Shown here: positions 35,198 to 43,647 of the stretch, one piece after another
How positions within the stretch are numbered: the stretch's first letter is position 1
Layout of the letters: each line of letters opens with the position of its first letter
Source: Alphaproteobacteria bacterium
GTDB lineage: Bacteria > Pseudomonadota > Alphaproteobacteria > Micropepsales > Micropepsaceae
Length of the DNA: 64,000 nucleotides
Assembly: GCA_016125165.1 (NCBI GenBank)
Contig: WGMH01000008.1
Coordinates: 53,559-117,558 of the forward strand
Direction of reading: 5' to 3'
Program-made: the position numbers and the translations under genes
Notes under the pieces: generated by a model
Databases searched by the model: none
Told to the model about the DNA's origin: nothing
The model's input: only the letters and a program-made list of their open reading frames with translations

Positions 35198-36179
35198 ATT
35201 CCTTTCCGACAGCCGCGTGGTTGTTACCGGAGCCGGTGGCTTCATTGGCGGCTGGCTTGTGCGGGAAATGATTGCGCGTGGCGCGCGCACCGTGCGGGCC
35301 GTGGACGTGAAGCCCAAGGAAGCGTGGTTTCAAATCCAATCATCCGCCGAAAACGTGGTGGCGGATCTTCACGCACCAGACGCCTGCGCGCGCGCATGCG
35401 ACGGGATGGACCATGTGTTCAACCTTGCCGCTGACATGGGCGGCATCGGGTTCATCGAAGGCAACAAGGCTGCCTGCATGGCATCCGTCGTCATCAATAC
35501 AAACATGTTGCTGGCAGCGCTCAAGACAAAGCCGGCGCGGTATTTCTATTCTTCATCCGCGTGCATTTACCCGGCGGCACGGCAACACGCCACGGACGAC
35601 GCGCCGCTGCGCGAGGATGACGCCTACCCCGCCGACCCGGAAGACGGTTATGGCTGGGAAAAGCTGTTTTCTGAACGCGCCTGCCGCCATTTTCATGAAG
35701 ACCATGGCTTGCCTGTCCGGATTGCACGGCTTCACAACGTGTATGGCCCGAATGGTTCGTACATCGGGGGCCGTGAAAAAGCGCCCGCCGCGATTTGCCG
35801 CAAGGTGATTGAAGCAAAGCTTTCAGGCAGCCGAGAGATCGAGGTTTGGGGAGATGGCGAGCAAACACGCAGTTTTCTTTACATCAGCGATTGTCTTGAA
35901 GGCATATTTGCCATTGCACAAAGCGACGTTCCCGATCCGCTCAATGTCGGCTCGGCAGAGCGGGTCACCGTCAATCACCTGATCGACATCGTGGAAGATC
36001 TGGCCGGGGTAAAGCTCACGCGCCGCTATGTCGATGCAGCGCCAAAGGGCGTTCGTGGAAGATCATCCGACAATACGAAGATCCGGGAACGCCTCGGCTG
36101 GGAGCCTTCGATCCGGCTCGCGCAAGGCATGGAGAAAACATATGCCTGGATCTACGATCAGATGAAGAGCGCGCGCTAG
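35163..36179 (+). CDS. GDP-mannose 3,5-epimerase-like NAD-dependent epimerase
   Basis: 338 residues from a TTG at 35163 that overlaps the upstream gene by 35 bp; a later in-frame GTG at 35217 would cut into the Rossmann fold, so I keep the TTG. GxxGxxG is VTGAGGFIGG, with Y163 and K167 in DGYGWEKLFSER. SSSACIYP (with C134) and GGREKAPAAICRK match the catalytic cysteine and lysine regions of plant-type GDP-mannose 3,5-epimerase. It probably makes GDP-L-galactose or GDP-L-gulose from GDP-mannose. Its 3' end overlaps the convergent acyltransferase gene by 4 bp. Confidence 0.88.
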   Translation: MDKAALILPDREFLSDSRVVVTGAGGFIGGWLVREMIARGARTVRAVDVKPKEAWFQIQSSAENVVADLHAPDACARACDGMDHVFNLAADMGGIGFIEGNKAACMASVVINTNMLLAALKTKPARYFYSSSACIYPAARQHATDDAPLREDDAYPADPEDGYGWEKLFSERACRHFHEDHGLPVRIARLHNVYGPNGSYIGGREKAPAAICRKVIEAKLSGSREIEVWGDGEQTRSFLYISDCLEGIFAIAQSDVPDPLNVGSAERVTVNHLIDIVEDLAGVKLTRRYVDAAPKGVRGRSSDNTKIRERLGWEPSIRLAQGMEKTYAWIYDQMKSAR

Positions 36180-38146
36180 AACCGTTTGCCGGTCTCGCGT
36201 GCATAAAGTGCGCGAACAAGGGCAGCACTCATCAATTGAGTCCCCTTTACGCCAGGATGGAAGCTGTCGAAGTAGAGAACGCCCGCGGCAGCGTCGTACA
36301 CCTGGCAAAATGCGCGTGTGCAAATTGCCCTGGCTGGATCGAAGATCGTCGCGCCTGTCTGCTTGGCCACGGATTGAAGATAGCCACGCCACGCACCATA
36401 GGCACCTTCATTCAGGCTTTCGACCGGAATACCCAGCGTATCAACGGAAAGGCCCGCGTTCAGGCGCAATGCGACCGTTTCCGGCACTTCAAAATGATAT
36501 GATGGCGCTTCCGAGATCAGCACAACGGTCTTACCGGCGCGTTGCAAGGCGCGGACTGTTTCGGCATAGCCTCTGCGAAGCTCATTCTGATTATCATAGT
36601 AGGCACCAGCGACTGTGAGGATGACGTACTTGATGTGCCGGTCCGCTGCGAGCGCCCGCACCATGTTTGCATTCCACGCTTCGCAATTCGGCCGTCCAAA
36701 GGGCCGGTAGCGCTGCGCAGGTGGGCAGCCTGTTGATGTAACTTCCATCACAGAGCGATTTTGCGCCATGGCGGCCTGGCCCAAAACGTAGGCAAGTTCG
36801 ACGCCCAAGCTGTCGCCATAGACCGCCACATCGGGCCTGCGCGACAGATTGCCAATCCAGCAATTCTTTTCATACGAGCGCGGGAGGCCAGCGTTGTTAT
36901 GACAGGCTCGCCGTGCGGGACTGTAATCCTGTTCGGCCGCAAGCGCGCGCAGAGCTTCGCTGCTGAATCGCCCGGGCCAGCCATCAGCCCCGGAAATCGA
37001 GAGCCCAACTGCCAACAGCACAAAGACCGAAAGCGCCGACCCTATCCAGATACGCTTGGCCGCCTCGCCCGTTTCGAGAAACGGCCGTTCGACAAAAGCG
37101 AATGAGGCCGACGCAACAACCGCCGACGCCGCAAGAAGCATGAATATGGCCACGGGTCCGAAATCCGGACCGAGCGCTATCCTTCCAAATGCAAGCAACG
37201 GCCAGTGCCACAGATAGAGCGAGTAGGAAATCGTACCGACCCAAAGCAAAGGGCGAAACGCAAGTATGCGCCCACCGATACCCTGCGCATCGCTTGACCA
37301 CGCGATGAGGCCGGCACCGCAACATGGAACAAGGGCGGCAAGGCCCGGATACGGGACTTGAGGCGTAAGGAAAATCATACCAGCGGCAATCATGACCAGC
37401 CCCGCGAGACTGGCTGCGCCACCATGCCGTTCGCGAAGCGCACTCTTTGGCGCAAGCGCGACGGCGACACCGATCGCAAATTCAAAGCCACGCGAAGGGG
37501 CCAGAAAGAATGCGGCATTCGGATTTGCATGCGTCCAATATTCCGACAGCGTCAAGGAACTGAGCGCACCGGCCAGAATGGCGATCCAAAGATGCTGTCC
37601 GAACCATCGGCGAAAGGTCAGCAGAATTGGCGGCCACAGCAGATAGAATTGCGCTTCAACACCGATCGTCCAAAGGTGCAGCAACGGCTTCCATTCCCGA
37701 AGGCCATCGAAATATCCTGTGCTGCGATAGGCTTGAAAATTGGGAACAAGCAGAGCCGCGGCAGTGATGTTCCGGCCCAATTCCGCGAACGCGCCGGGCG
37801 GCAGCAGCAATGCCCCGACGAACCCGCAAGTCACCACCATAACAACCAATGCGGGAACGATCCTGCGGATTCTCTGCTGATAGAAAGACAAAAAGTGAAA
37901 CCGGCCGCGCTCGGATTGCGACAAGACAATCCGCGAGATGAGGTAACCCGAGATGACGAAGAACACGTCGACGCCGGTGAACCCGCCGGGCAACAGGCCG
38001 GGAACGGCGTGGCCGAACACGACAGACAAGATTGCAAGGCCGCGCAGACCATGAATATCCGGCCGGAATTGCCCGCTCGCATTGGCGGATCGCGGATGGA
38101 ATCTTGCGGCCAAAATCGAATGCCCCTGGGGAAGACGCCGAAACAC
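36176..38146 (-). CDS. acyltransferase-3 / SGNH domain protein (OafA-like)
   Basis: 656 residues from a GTG at 38146. The N-terminal acyltransferase-3 domain (about 28-390) starts with RPDIHGLRGLAILSVVFGHA and has FFVISGYLIS, YQQRIRRIVPAL and about ten membrane helices. A periplasmic SGNH hydrolase-like domain follows (about 430-656): VAVYGDSLGVEL carries the GDS nucleophile motif and YFDSFHPGVKG the DxxH motif. Such proteins O-acetylate surface polysaccharide or lipopolysaccharide sugars. It closes the right end of the polysaccharide locus. Confidence 0.92.
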   Translation of the reverse strand: MFRRLPQGHSILAARFHPRSANASGQFRPDIHGLRGLAILSVVFGHAVPGLLPGGFTGVDVFFVISGYLISRIVLSQSERGRFHFLSFYQQRIRRIVPALVVMVVTCGFVGALLLPPGAFAELGRNITAAALLVPNFQAYRSTGYFDGLREWKPLLHLWTIGVEAQFYLLWPPILLTFRRWFGQHLWIAILAGALSSLTLSEYWTHANPNAAFFLAPSRGFEFAIGVAVALAPKSALRERHGGAASLAGLVMIAAGMIFLTPQVPYPGLAALVPCCGAGLIAWSSDAQGIGGRILAFRPLLWVGTISYSLYLWHWPLLAFGRIALGPDFGPVAIFMLLAASAVVASASFAFVERPFLETGEAAKRIWIGSALSVFVLLAVGLSISGADGWPGRFSSEALRALAAEQDYSPARRACHNNAGLPRSYEKNCWIGNLSRRPDVAVYGDSLGVELAYVLGQAAMAQNRSVMEVTSTGCPPAQRYRPFGRPNCEAWNANMVRALAADRHIKYVILTVAGAYYDNQNELRRGYAETVRALQRAGKTVVLISEAPSYHFEVPETVALRLNAGLSVDTLGIPVESLNEGAYGAWRGYLQSVAKQTGATIFDPARAICTRAFCQVYDAAAGVLYFDSFHPGVKGTQLMSAALVRALYARETGKRF

Positions 38147-38184
38147 AAAATCGTTGCCGGTCGAAATGCCGGGGAGGTGATTTT

Positions 38185-38239
38185 ATCGTCCCAAATCCCG
38201 GAACGATACTCGCCGGGCGACACTCCGGATTGTCGCCCG
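38185..38239. other. two hairpins in the leader of the acyltransferase gene
   Basis: CGGGCGACA (38214-38222) pairs perfectly with TGTCGCCCG (38231-38239), and TATCGT (38184-38189) with ACGATA (38203-38208). They lie 38-93 bp upstream of the GTG start. Neither is followed by a clear T-run. The rest of 38147-38383 shows nothing else I can name. Confidence 0.35.
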
Positions 38240-38383
38240 AATCACGTACTGCCGGCGCTGCCGGGATGTCGGGATTTGACCGGATTGCGAGGCTGACTTG
38301 CCGCTCCGGCGAGACACAGATCCCGGCTTCGCTCGCTTGCACGAGCTTCGCCGCGGTATTCTTCACAGCTGCGAAACGAGGAA

Positions 38384-38458
38384 TGGTGGGCGCGACAGGG
38401 ATCGAACCTGTGACCCCTACCATGTCAAGGTAGTGCTCTACCGCTGAGCTACGCGCCC
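38384..38458 (-). tRNA. tRNA-Val (anticodon GAC), CCA encoded
   Basis: On the minus strand a complete 75-nt cloverleaf: acceptor stem GGGCGCG / CGCGCCC, D arm GCTC-AGCGGTA-GAGC, anticodon stem CTACC / GGTAG with loop TTGACAT (anticodon GAC, valine), 5-nt variable region, T arm ACAGG-TTCGATC-CCTGT, discriminator A and an encoded CCA at 38384-38386. All stems pair perfectly. It lies between the polysaccharide locus and a tonB-like gene, with no integrase or repeated tRNA end seen. Confidence 0.97.
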
Positions 38459-38550
38459 GTAGCCCCTGAAGGGGGCGGCACCTATAGCCGCAGGCAGAGG
38501 CGCGAGGCAAGCGGCATATCGGCCCGAATTCTGCCCTTCCGGCTTGCCGC

Positions 38551-38587
38551 AAAGAAAAGGCGAGAAAGCCGGGCCGGCTTCCTCGCC
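38551..38587 (-). terminator. intrinsic terminator after the tonB-like gene
   Basis: Read leftward: GGCGAG, a 2-nt mismatch, AGCCGG/CCGGCT around a single G, then CTCGCC, followed by TTTTCTTT. The stem is about 12 paired bases. It lies 46 bp after the stop of the tonB-like gene and before the tRNA. A second imperfect inverted repeat (CCCTCTCCCTT, AAGGAGAAAGGG) occurs at about 38591-38612. Confidence 0.75.
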
Positions 38588-38632
38588 TACCCCCTCTCCC
38601 TTAAGGAGAAAGGGCCATTTCCGGGCGCGGGG

Positions 38633-39274
38633 TCAGCGCGCGTTTTTCAGGTTGAAGGTCACCGATGCCATGGTGGTGCTTTCCACCGCAACGCCGCCAC
38701 GGATCGCCGGATTGTAGCGCCAATGCGCGAACACCCAATCGGCCGCCGCGCGGTCAAGCTCGGCCACGCCGCTCGACTGCATGATGTCGATATGCGTGAT
38801 GCGGCCCTGCGCGGAGATGGAGATCTTCAGCTTCACGCTGCCTTCCTGACCCAAACGGCGCGCATTGGCCGGATAGGGCGGAATGGTGTGCGTGCTGCCA
38901 AGCGTCGAAGCCGCCGTATCGGCGATAGCCACCTGCGGCGTGCTATCGGCCGGCGGCAACTGAATGGTGGTTTGTGTCGGCGGTGTCTGAATGTCGATCA
39001 CCGGCTCCACCACGGAAGGCTTCTGCGGCGCTTGTTCGAGCACAACCTTCGGCGGCTGTTGCTTCGGAATCGGCTGTTCGTCCGGCTTGTCGGGAAAGAG
39101 CTTCATCACGATTTCTTTCGGCGGCTTCGTCACAAGCGGCACGCCGATCGCGTTCATGAAGGCATAGATCGCCGCGATGTGCAGCGCGCCGACAAACACC
39201 ACGCCAACATAATAAGAAGCCGAGCGGTGCTTCAGCCCGCCCGCTGGGTGATACAGTGCCCCAGGATTTTCCAT
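38633..39274 (-). CDS. energy transducer TonB
   Basis: 213 residues from ATG 39274 with GGAGG at 5 nt; an in-frame start at 39346 is not needed. One N-terminal membrane helix (SYYVGVVFVGALHIAAIYAFM), including the His of the TonB SxxxH-type helix, then a proline-rich spacer (PPKEIVMKL, PIPKQQPPKVV) and a TonB C-terminal domain with YPANARRLGQEGSVKLKISI and DWVFAHWRYNPAIRGG. It would carry proton-motive energy to outer-membrane receptors. It is monocistronic here; the ExbB/ExbD genes with another TonB are at 54-57 kb. Confidence 0.9.
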   Translation of the reverse strand: MENPGALYHPAGGLKHRSASYYVGVVFVGALHIAAIYAFMNAIGVPLVTKPPKEIVMKLFPDKPDEQPIPKQQPPKVVLEQAPQKPSVVEPVIDIQTPPTQTTIQLPPADSTPQVAIADTAASTLGSTHTIPPYPANARRLGQEGSVKLKISISAQGRITHIDIMQSSGVAELDRAAADWVFAHWRYNPAIRGGVAVESTTMASVTFNLKNAR

Positions 39275-39476
39275 GACGTCCTCCCGCGCATGGAGCCGGG
39301 TGCCTTCAAGCCACCGTCCGGCGTTCGTGGCTCGCGTCTTGGCCATACCGGCTCATTCAAAACCGGACGCCATCAGGAAACGCGCGGAATGGGGCCGTGC
39401 GGCGGAGAGATTGCGGCAGGGATGGGGCAGTGGCGGAACTTCGCCAACAATCATCAATATAAATGCTGAACCGCGA

Positions 39477-39842
39477 TCAGGCCGCAGCCGCGATCATGCG
39501 TTCCACTTCACCCACGATCTCGCGCAGGTGAAACGGCTTCGACAGCACCTTTGCCTGCTTCGGCGCGTTGGACGAAGGGTGCAGTGCAACAGCGGCAAAG
39601 CCGGTGATGAACATGATCTTGAGACCCGGTTCCATCTCGGCGGCGCGCTTGGCAAGCTCGATGCCGTCCATGCCGGGCATGACAATGTCGGTAAGCAGAA
39701 GATCGAAGCGGAAGCCCTTGAGGCATTCGAACGCCTCGGTGCCGTCGCCGAAATCGATTACGTCATGGCCAGCCTTCACCAGCGCCGCCGCCAGAAACCG
39801 GCGGAGCGATTCATCGTCTTCGGCCAAGAGGATGTGCGCCAT
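39477..39842 (-). CDS. cpdR: CpdR-like single-domain response regulator
   Basis: 121 residues from ATG 39842. It is a stand-alone receiver: acidic pair DD at 9-10, phospho-acceptor D52 in LLLTDIVMPGMDG, the Thr in FITGFAA and the Lys in LSKPF. It ends in four alanines; in Caulobacter the Ala-Ala end of CpdR matters for ClpXP turnover. In alphaproteobacteria CpdR, phosphorylated through ChpT, controls ClpXP adaptor activity and so CtrA degradation. Divergence from an N-formylglutamate amidohydrolase gene is the usual cpdR setting, and a ChpT gene is 21 kb away in this window. Confidence 0.85.
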   Translation of the reverse strand: MAHILLAEDDESLRRFLAAALVKAGHDVIDFGDGTEAFECLKGFRFDLLLTDIVMPGMDGIELAKRAAEMEPGLKIMFITGFAAVALHPSSNAPKQAKVLSKPFHLREIVGEVERMIAAAA

Positions 39843-39960
39843 AACCCTGCCCCTTCCCCCAACTATAAAGCCTATAGGCGCAATTTCGTAAATGGCGGTT
39901 AACGGCCAAAGGCGCACTTCGCCAAGGGTTGATCCGACCGCGCTTCTGATGGTCTGTTGA

Positions 39961-40902
39961 ATGCTGGAAATCAGGCGAATCCGGGCAGCGGGCATGGCGG
40001 ACGAGGAAGGGGAGGCACACGACCCGGAAATGTATGGGTTGGCCCTTCGCCCCTATCGCATCGTGCGGCCCAAAGCGCAGCTGGTGCCCTTCGTTTTTGC
40101 CTCGCCCCACTCGGGCCGCCGCTACCCGGCAAGTTTTGTGAAGGCCAGCCGCCTGTCGGCGCTGGCGCTGCGCCGCTCCGAAGATGCGTTCGTGGACGAA
40201 CTGTTCGGCGCGGCAATCGGCTGCGGCGCGCCGCTGATCGCGGCGGAATTTCCGCGCGCCTTTCTCGATGCCAATCGCGCGCCCGGCGAACTGGATGCCG
40301 CGATGTTTGAAGGCCCGGTGGCGCTGCCAATGGAACCGCAAGGGCCGCGCGTGGCTGCGGGGCTGGGCGTCATTCCCCGCATCGTGCGCGATGGTGCCGA
40401 GATCTACCGCGGGCGCCTGCCAGCATCGGAAGCGGCATGGCGGCTATCGCATTTTCATGTGCCCTATCATGAAGCATTGGCCGCGCTGCTGGATGAAACG
40501 CATCGCCGCTTTGGCGTGGCGGTGCTGGTGGATTGTCATTCCATGCCCTCGGCCGCTGCCGTGCCCGACGTGGTGATCGGAGACCGATATGGAATCTCGG
40601 CCTGCCATGCACTGATGCGCCAGGCCGAACACGCTTTCTCGCAGAGCGGTTTCACCACGGCGCGCAATGTTCCTTACGCGGGCGGGTACACCACGTTGAC
40701 GCACGGCAGGCCCGGACGGGGCATCCATGCGCTGCAGATCGAACTCAGCCGCGCGCAATATCTGGATGAGGAACGCATCACGCGCACGCCGCGCTTTGCG
40801 CAGGTCGAAGCGCGCATCGCGCGCGCGCTGGAACATCTGACGGCGATCGACCCCGCGCTGCTGGGCGCGGGGCCACGCACATTCGCGATGGCGGCGGAAT
40901 AA
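39961..40902 (+). CDS. N-formylglutamate amidohydrolase family protein
   Basis: 313 residues from ATG 39961; ATG 39994 is an alternative. Family blocks are VFASPHSGRRYPA (metal-binding His), LIAAEFPRAFLDANR, YRGRLPASEA, VDCHSMPS and RNVPYAGGYTTLTHGRPGRGIHALQIELSR. It hydrolyses N-formyl-glutamate or a related N-acyl amino acid to formate and amino acid in the cytosol, as at the end of the histidine degradation route, but no hut genes are near. It is divergent from cpdR across 118 bp; the pairing is conserved in alphaproteobacteria. Confidence 0.92.
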   Translation: MLEIRRIRAAGMADEEGEAHDPEMYGLALRPYRIVRPKAQLVPFVFASPHSGRRYPASFVKASRLSALALRRSEDAFVDELFGAAIGCGAPLIAAEFPRAFLDANRAPGELDAAMFEGPVALPMEPQGPRVAAGLGVIPRIVRDGAEIYRGRLPASEAAWRLSHFHVPYHEALAALLDETHRRFGVAVLVDCHSMPSAAAVPDVVIGDRYGISACHALMRQAEHAFSQSGFTTARNVPYAGGYTTLTHGRPGRGIHALQIELSRAQYLDEERITRTPRFAQVEARIARALEHLTAIDPALLGAGPRTFAMAAE

Positions 40903-40908
40903 TCCGGA

Positions 40909-41178
40909 TCAGAGCCTGGCCCAGTCCGCATCGCTCACTTCGTCGAGCACAACGCGGACATGGCAATAACCGAGCACATAGCGAAAGCGGCGCGAGGCGA
41001 CCTTGCCGCGATAGATTTCGCGTTCGCCCATGCGGCTGCGCGGAATTTCCACGAAATCGCCGACCTCCGGCACCACGCCAAAGCCGCCATCGCCAATGGT
41101 GAGATCGGCGCTGTTGCCGATGTCTTCGAGCGTGTCGCTGCCGGTGGGACGGAACTGGTAATCGATCTCGAACTTCAC
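40909..41178 (-). CDS. hypothetical small protein
   Basis: 89 residues, ATG start, no family recognised. It is acidic at the N-terminus (MKFEIDYQFRPTGSD), with a glycine-rich middle (LTIGDGGFGVVPEVGDFVEIPRSR) and a basic stretch before the C-terminus (YRGKVASRRFRYVLGYCHVRVVL), suggesting a small beta-rich domain. No signal peptide or membrane helix. It ends 6 bp from the convergent amidohydrolase gene and lies downstream of the sRNA terminator, so it needs its own promoter. Codon use fits the host. Confidence 0.6.
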   Translation of the reverse strand: MKFEIDYQFRPTGSDTLEDIGNSADLTIGDGGFGVVPEVGDFVEIPRSRMGEREIYRGKVASRRFRYVLGYCHVRVVLDEVSDADWARL

Positions 41179-41285
41179 GGGGGCAATCCTTCCTCAAACG
41201 GCTGGGAGTTTGTTGGTCCGCAATCTCTGCACAGCCGGGCCTGCCGTCAATTGCATTGCAGCAAACCCATCATCAAATCCTGAAG

Positions 41286-41378
41286 AAAAAAGGCCGCCCC
41301 CGAAGGAGCGGCCAAGTTCAGGGAGGAAACGCCCAGGAAGGGCCGCAGCATTCCGAACCGAAATTCGCAATGCCGCGC
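41286..41378 (-). ncRNA. candidate small RNA (alphaproteobacterial r8/MmgR-like) with promoter and terminator
   Basis: A leftward transcription unit with no good ORF. The promoter is TTGTGG (41408-41413), 17 bp, TATATT (41385-41390), giving a start near G41378. The RNA would be about 93 nt: a 5' hairpin (CGGCATT with AATGCTG), a short GCCC/GGGC hairpin, an unpaired TTTCCTCCCT (41320-41329), then a 9-bp terminator stem with TTCG loop (41292-41313) and six U. From memory, the unpaired UUUCCUCCCU decamer is the hallmark of the alpha-r8 family that includes MmgR of Sinorhizobium; I could not check this. The C-rich loop could pair with ribosome-binding sites. Confidence 0.7.
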
Positions 41379-41384
41379 TGCAAC

Positions 41385-41413
41385 AATATAGGCGCCACAC
41401 GAGGGGGCCACAA
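41385..41413 (-). promoter_or_regulatory. sigma70-like promoter of the candidate sRNA
   Basis: -35 TTGTGG and -10 TATATT on the minus strand, spacer exactly 17 bp. The -10 matches five of six consensus positions. It points at the candidate sRNA and not at any CDS. Confidence 0.6.
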
Positions 41414-41679
41414 GCGCTTCCGCAAAAGTTTTTCCGCTGCCGTAACGTCAAAAAATATATTGTATTCAATAAGTTGTCACATTGGCGCGCAATCGGGCAC
41501 GCCGTTGCACAGCCTTTGTGCAGCGCAATATATCCGTTAAGATTCATGAGAGTTTCACAGCGGATTCGCAAAACCATCATTGCGCCGCAACATGGCCGTC
41601 GCGCACGGCAGGCATCGAGGGCCACGGAAGAACTTCAGGCCGATTCGCCGAATGGTCTGAAGCGTTTGCGGAGTGGACG
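41414..41679. other. AT-richer intergenic stretch without a clear gene
   Basis: It holds a run AAAAAATATATTG (about 41450-41462) and the palindromic pair TGCACAG / CTGTGCA-like TTGCACAGCCTTTGTGCAGC (about 41505-41524). These may belong to the promoter of the LpxH-like gene at 41680. Frames here on both strands lack ribosome sites and family matches. Confidence 0.35.
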
Positions 41680-42606
41680 ATGTCGAATCTCGCCTGGACC
41701 CGAAACCTGCTTTTCCGGGCCGACGGCACCGGATCGAGCCCCCTTTCAAGCCCCCAGCGGGGCCGGGGCACAACCCCCATGGCGCTGCTGCCGATGAAGC
41801 GGCACCGCACGATCTTCATTTCCGATACGCATCTGGGAACACGCGGCTGCAAAGCGGACGCGCTGGCCGATTTCCTGCAGCAAAACGATTGCGAGACGCT
41901 GTACCTCGTCGGCGACATCGTTGATGGCTGGCGGCTGAAGCGCCGCTGGTTCTGGCCCGAAGCGCACAACCGCGTGCTGCATCAGATTCTGCACAAGATC
42001 GACAATGGCGTACGCGTGATCTTCGTGCCGGGCAATCATGACGAAGCCTTCCGCGAATTCTGCGGCCGCAACATCGCGGGCGTGGAGGTGATCCATGAGG
42101 ACATCCACGAAACGGCGGATGGCAAGAAGCTGCTGGTGCTGCACGGCGACCGGTTCGACGCGGTGATCGCCTATGCCAAGTGGCTCGCTCATCTCGGCGA
42201 CCGCGCCTATGCGCTCGCGCTTGATCTCAACACCGCGTTCAGCTGGGTGCGCCGCACGATCGGCCTGCCCTACTGGTCCCTGTCGGCCTATCTCAAGCGG
42301 AAGGTGAAGAATGCTCTCGAGTACATTTGCCGGTTTGAGGAAGCCGTTGCTCGTGAAGCGCGCGAGCGCGGACTCGACGGCGTCGTGTGCGGCCATATTC
42401 ATCACGCTGCGAAGCGGCAGATCGACGGCATCCTCTATCTCAACGACGGCGACTGGGTTGAAAGCTGCACGGCGCTTGTCGAAGATGCCCGGGGAAATCT
42501 GGAGATTCTCCGCTGGACAGATGCGAACACGCGGCCTCGGCCGGCTGTTGCGGAAGAACCGGCCGCAGACCCCGCAGGCGCCATCGCGGTTCCTGTCGCC
42601 GCCTGA
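41680..42606 (+). CDS. UDP-2,3-diacylglucosamine diphosphatase-like metallophosphoesterase (LpxH fold)
   Basis: 308 residues from ATG 41680, which has GGAG at 6 nt; ATG 41779 and 41794 are shorter options that still keep the core. Metallophosphoesterase motifs in order: SDTHLGTRGC, VGDIVDGWRL, VPGNHDEAF, LHGDRFD and GHIHHAAKR. This matches the LpxH-like branch, distinct from the LpxI enzyme many alphaproteobacteria use for lipid A, so a role in another lipid or glycolipid is possible. A glycosyltransferase gene follows 10 bp later in the same direction, a pairing common in alphaproteobacteria. Confidence 0.85.
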   Translation: MSNLAWTRNLLFRADGTGSSPLSSPQRGRGTTPMALLPMKRHRTIFISDTHLGTRGCKADALADFLQQNDCETLYLVGDIVDGWRLKRRWFWPEAHNRVLHQILHKIDNGVRVIFVPGNHDEAFREFCGRNIAGVEVIHEDIHETADGKKLLVLHGDRFDAVIAYAKWLAHLGDRAYALALDLNTAFSWVRRTIGLPYWSLSAYLKRKVKNALEYICRFEEAVAREARERGLDGVVCGHIHHAAKRQIDGILYLNDGDWVESCTALVEDARGNLEILRWTDANTRPRPAVAEEPAADPAGAIAVPVAA

Positions 42607-42616
42607 GATTTTCGCC

Positions 42617-43645
42617 ATGACGCCGCCGGAACAGGCGGCGGAGCATCATCGCGTGCTGATCGTCACCGATGCGTGGCGACCGCAGGTGAACGGCGTCGTG
42701 CGTACGCTGGAAATGCTGGGACGCGATCTTTCTGCGATGGGCCATGACGTGCGCTATGCCACGCCCGAAGGCCGCTTCACCGTTCCGCTTCCCACCTACA
42801 ACGAAATCCGTCTTGCCATCTTCCCGCGCAAAAGCCTTGAGAAGATGATCGACAACTTTCACCCGGATGCGATCCATATCGCCACCGAGGGCACGCTCGG
42901 TCTTTCGGCACGCGCGATCTGCGTGAAGCGACACATACCCTTTACGACCTCGTTCCACACGCGCTTTCCCGAATATGTGCAGGCGCGCTTCCCGCTCATT
43001 CCGGTGTCGTGGGTCTATGCCTTTCTGCGCTGGTTCCACGGTCCCGCCGACGCGATGATGGTGGCGACGGATTCGCTCAAGCGCGAAATGCAGGCGCGCG
43101 GCTTCACCAATCTGAAGATCTGGTCGCGCGGCGTCGATGTGGACCAGTTCCACCCGATTGCCGATGCGAAGATGCCCTTCGCCGGACCGATCTGGCTTTA
43201 TGTCGGCCGCATCGCCGTTGAGAAAAATATCGAGGCTTTCCTGCAACTCGATCTGCCGGGCACGAAGGTGCTGATCGGCGACGGGCCGGCGCGCACGCAT
43301 CTGCAGCAGCAATATCCCGACGCGAAATTCCTGGGCCCCAAAACCGGCGAAGACCTCGTGCGCCACTACGCGGCGAGCGATGTGTTCGTGTTTCCAAGCC
43401 GCACCGACACCTTCGGGCTTGTGATGCTGGAGGCGCTCGCCTGCGGCGTGCCCGTGGCGGCGTTTCCGGTGGAAGGCCCGCGCGATGTGCTGGGCGATGC
43501 GCCGGTGGCGGTGCTCGACGAGGATCTGCGCGCGGCCTGCCTGAAGGCACTCACCATTTCGCGCGAAGAAGCCCGCGCCTATGCGCTCACCCGCTCATGG
43601 CGCGCCTGCACCGATCAGTTTCTGGCGAATTTGCCGGAGATGTGA
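42617..43645 (+). CDS. glycosyltransferase family 1/4 protein (GDP-mannose-dependent type)
   Basis: 342 residues from ATG 42617. The N-terminal TDAWRPQVNGVVRTLEMLGRDL and FTTSFHTRFPEYV, and the C-terminal LYVGRIAVEKNIEAFL and PSRTDTFGLVMLEALACGVPV are typical of the PimB/MgtA-like GT-B enzymes that mannosylate or glucosylate a lipid acceptor. Co-directional with the LpxH-like phosphoesterase, so both may serve one glycolipid pathway. No membrane helix; probably peripheral at the inner membrane. Confidence 0.9.
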   Translation: MTPPEQAAEHHRVLIVTDAWRPQVNGVVRTLEMLGRDLSAMGHDVRYATPEGRFTVPLPTYNEIRLAIFPRKSLEKMIDNFHPDAIHIATEGTLGLSARAICVKRHIPFTTSFHTRFPEYVQARFPLIPVSWVYAFLRWFHGPADAMMVATDSLKREMQARGFTNLKIWSRGVDVDQFHPIADAKMPFAGPIWLYVGRIAVEKNIEAFLQLDLPGTKVLIGDGPARTHLQQQYPDAKFLGPKTGEDLVRHYAASDVFVFPSRTDTFGLVMLEALACGVPVAAFPVEGPRDVLGDAPVAVLDEDLRAACLKALTISREEARAYALTRSWRACTDQFLANLPEM

Positions 43646-43647
43646 CG

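Noticed and set aside
24684..38458. Genomic island inserted at tRNA-Val
   Set aside because: The polysaccharide locus lies on the 3' side of the tRNA, as an island would, but there is no integrase and no copy of the tRNA 3' end near 24.7 kb.
39843..39960. CtrA half-site (GGTTAACG) between cpdR and the amidohydrolase gene
   Set aside because: Only a single TTAA half is present; not enough to call a binding site.
41194..41625. 143-codon leftward frame over the candidate sRNA
   Set aside because: It runs through the promoter and terminator of the sRNA and lacks a ribosome site or family match.
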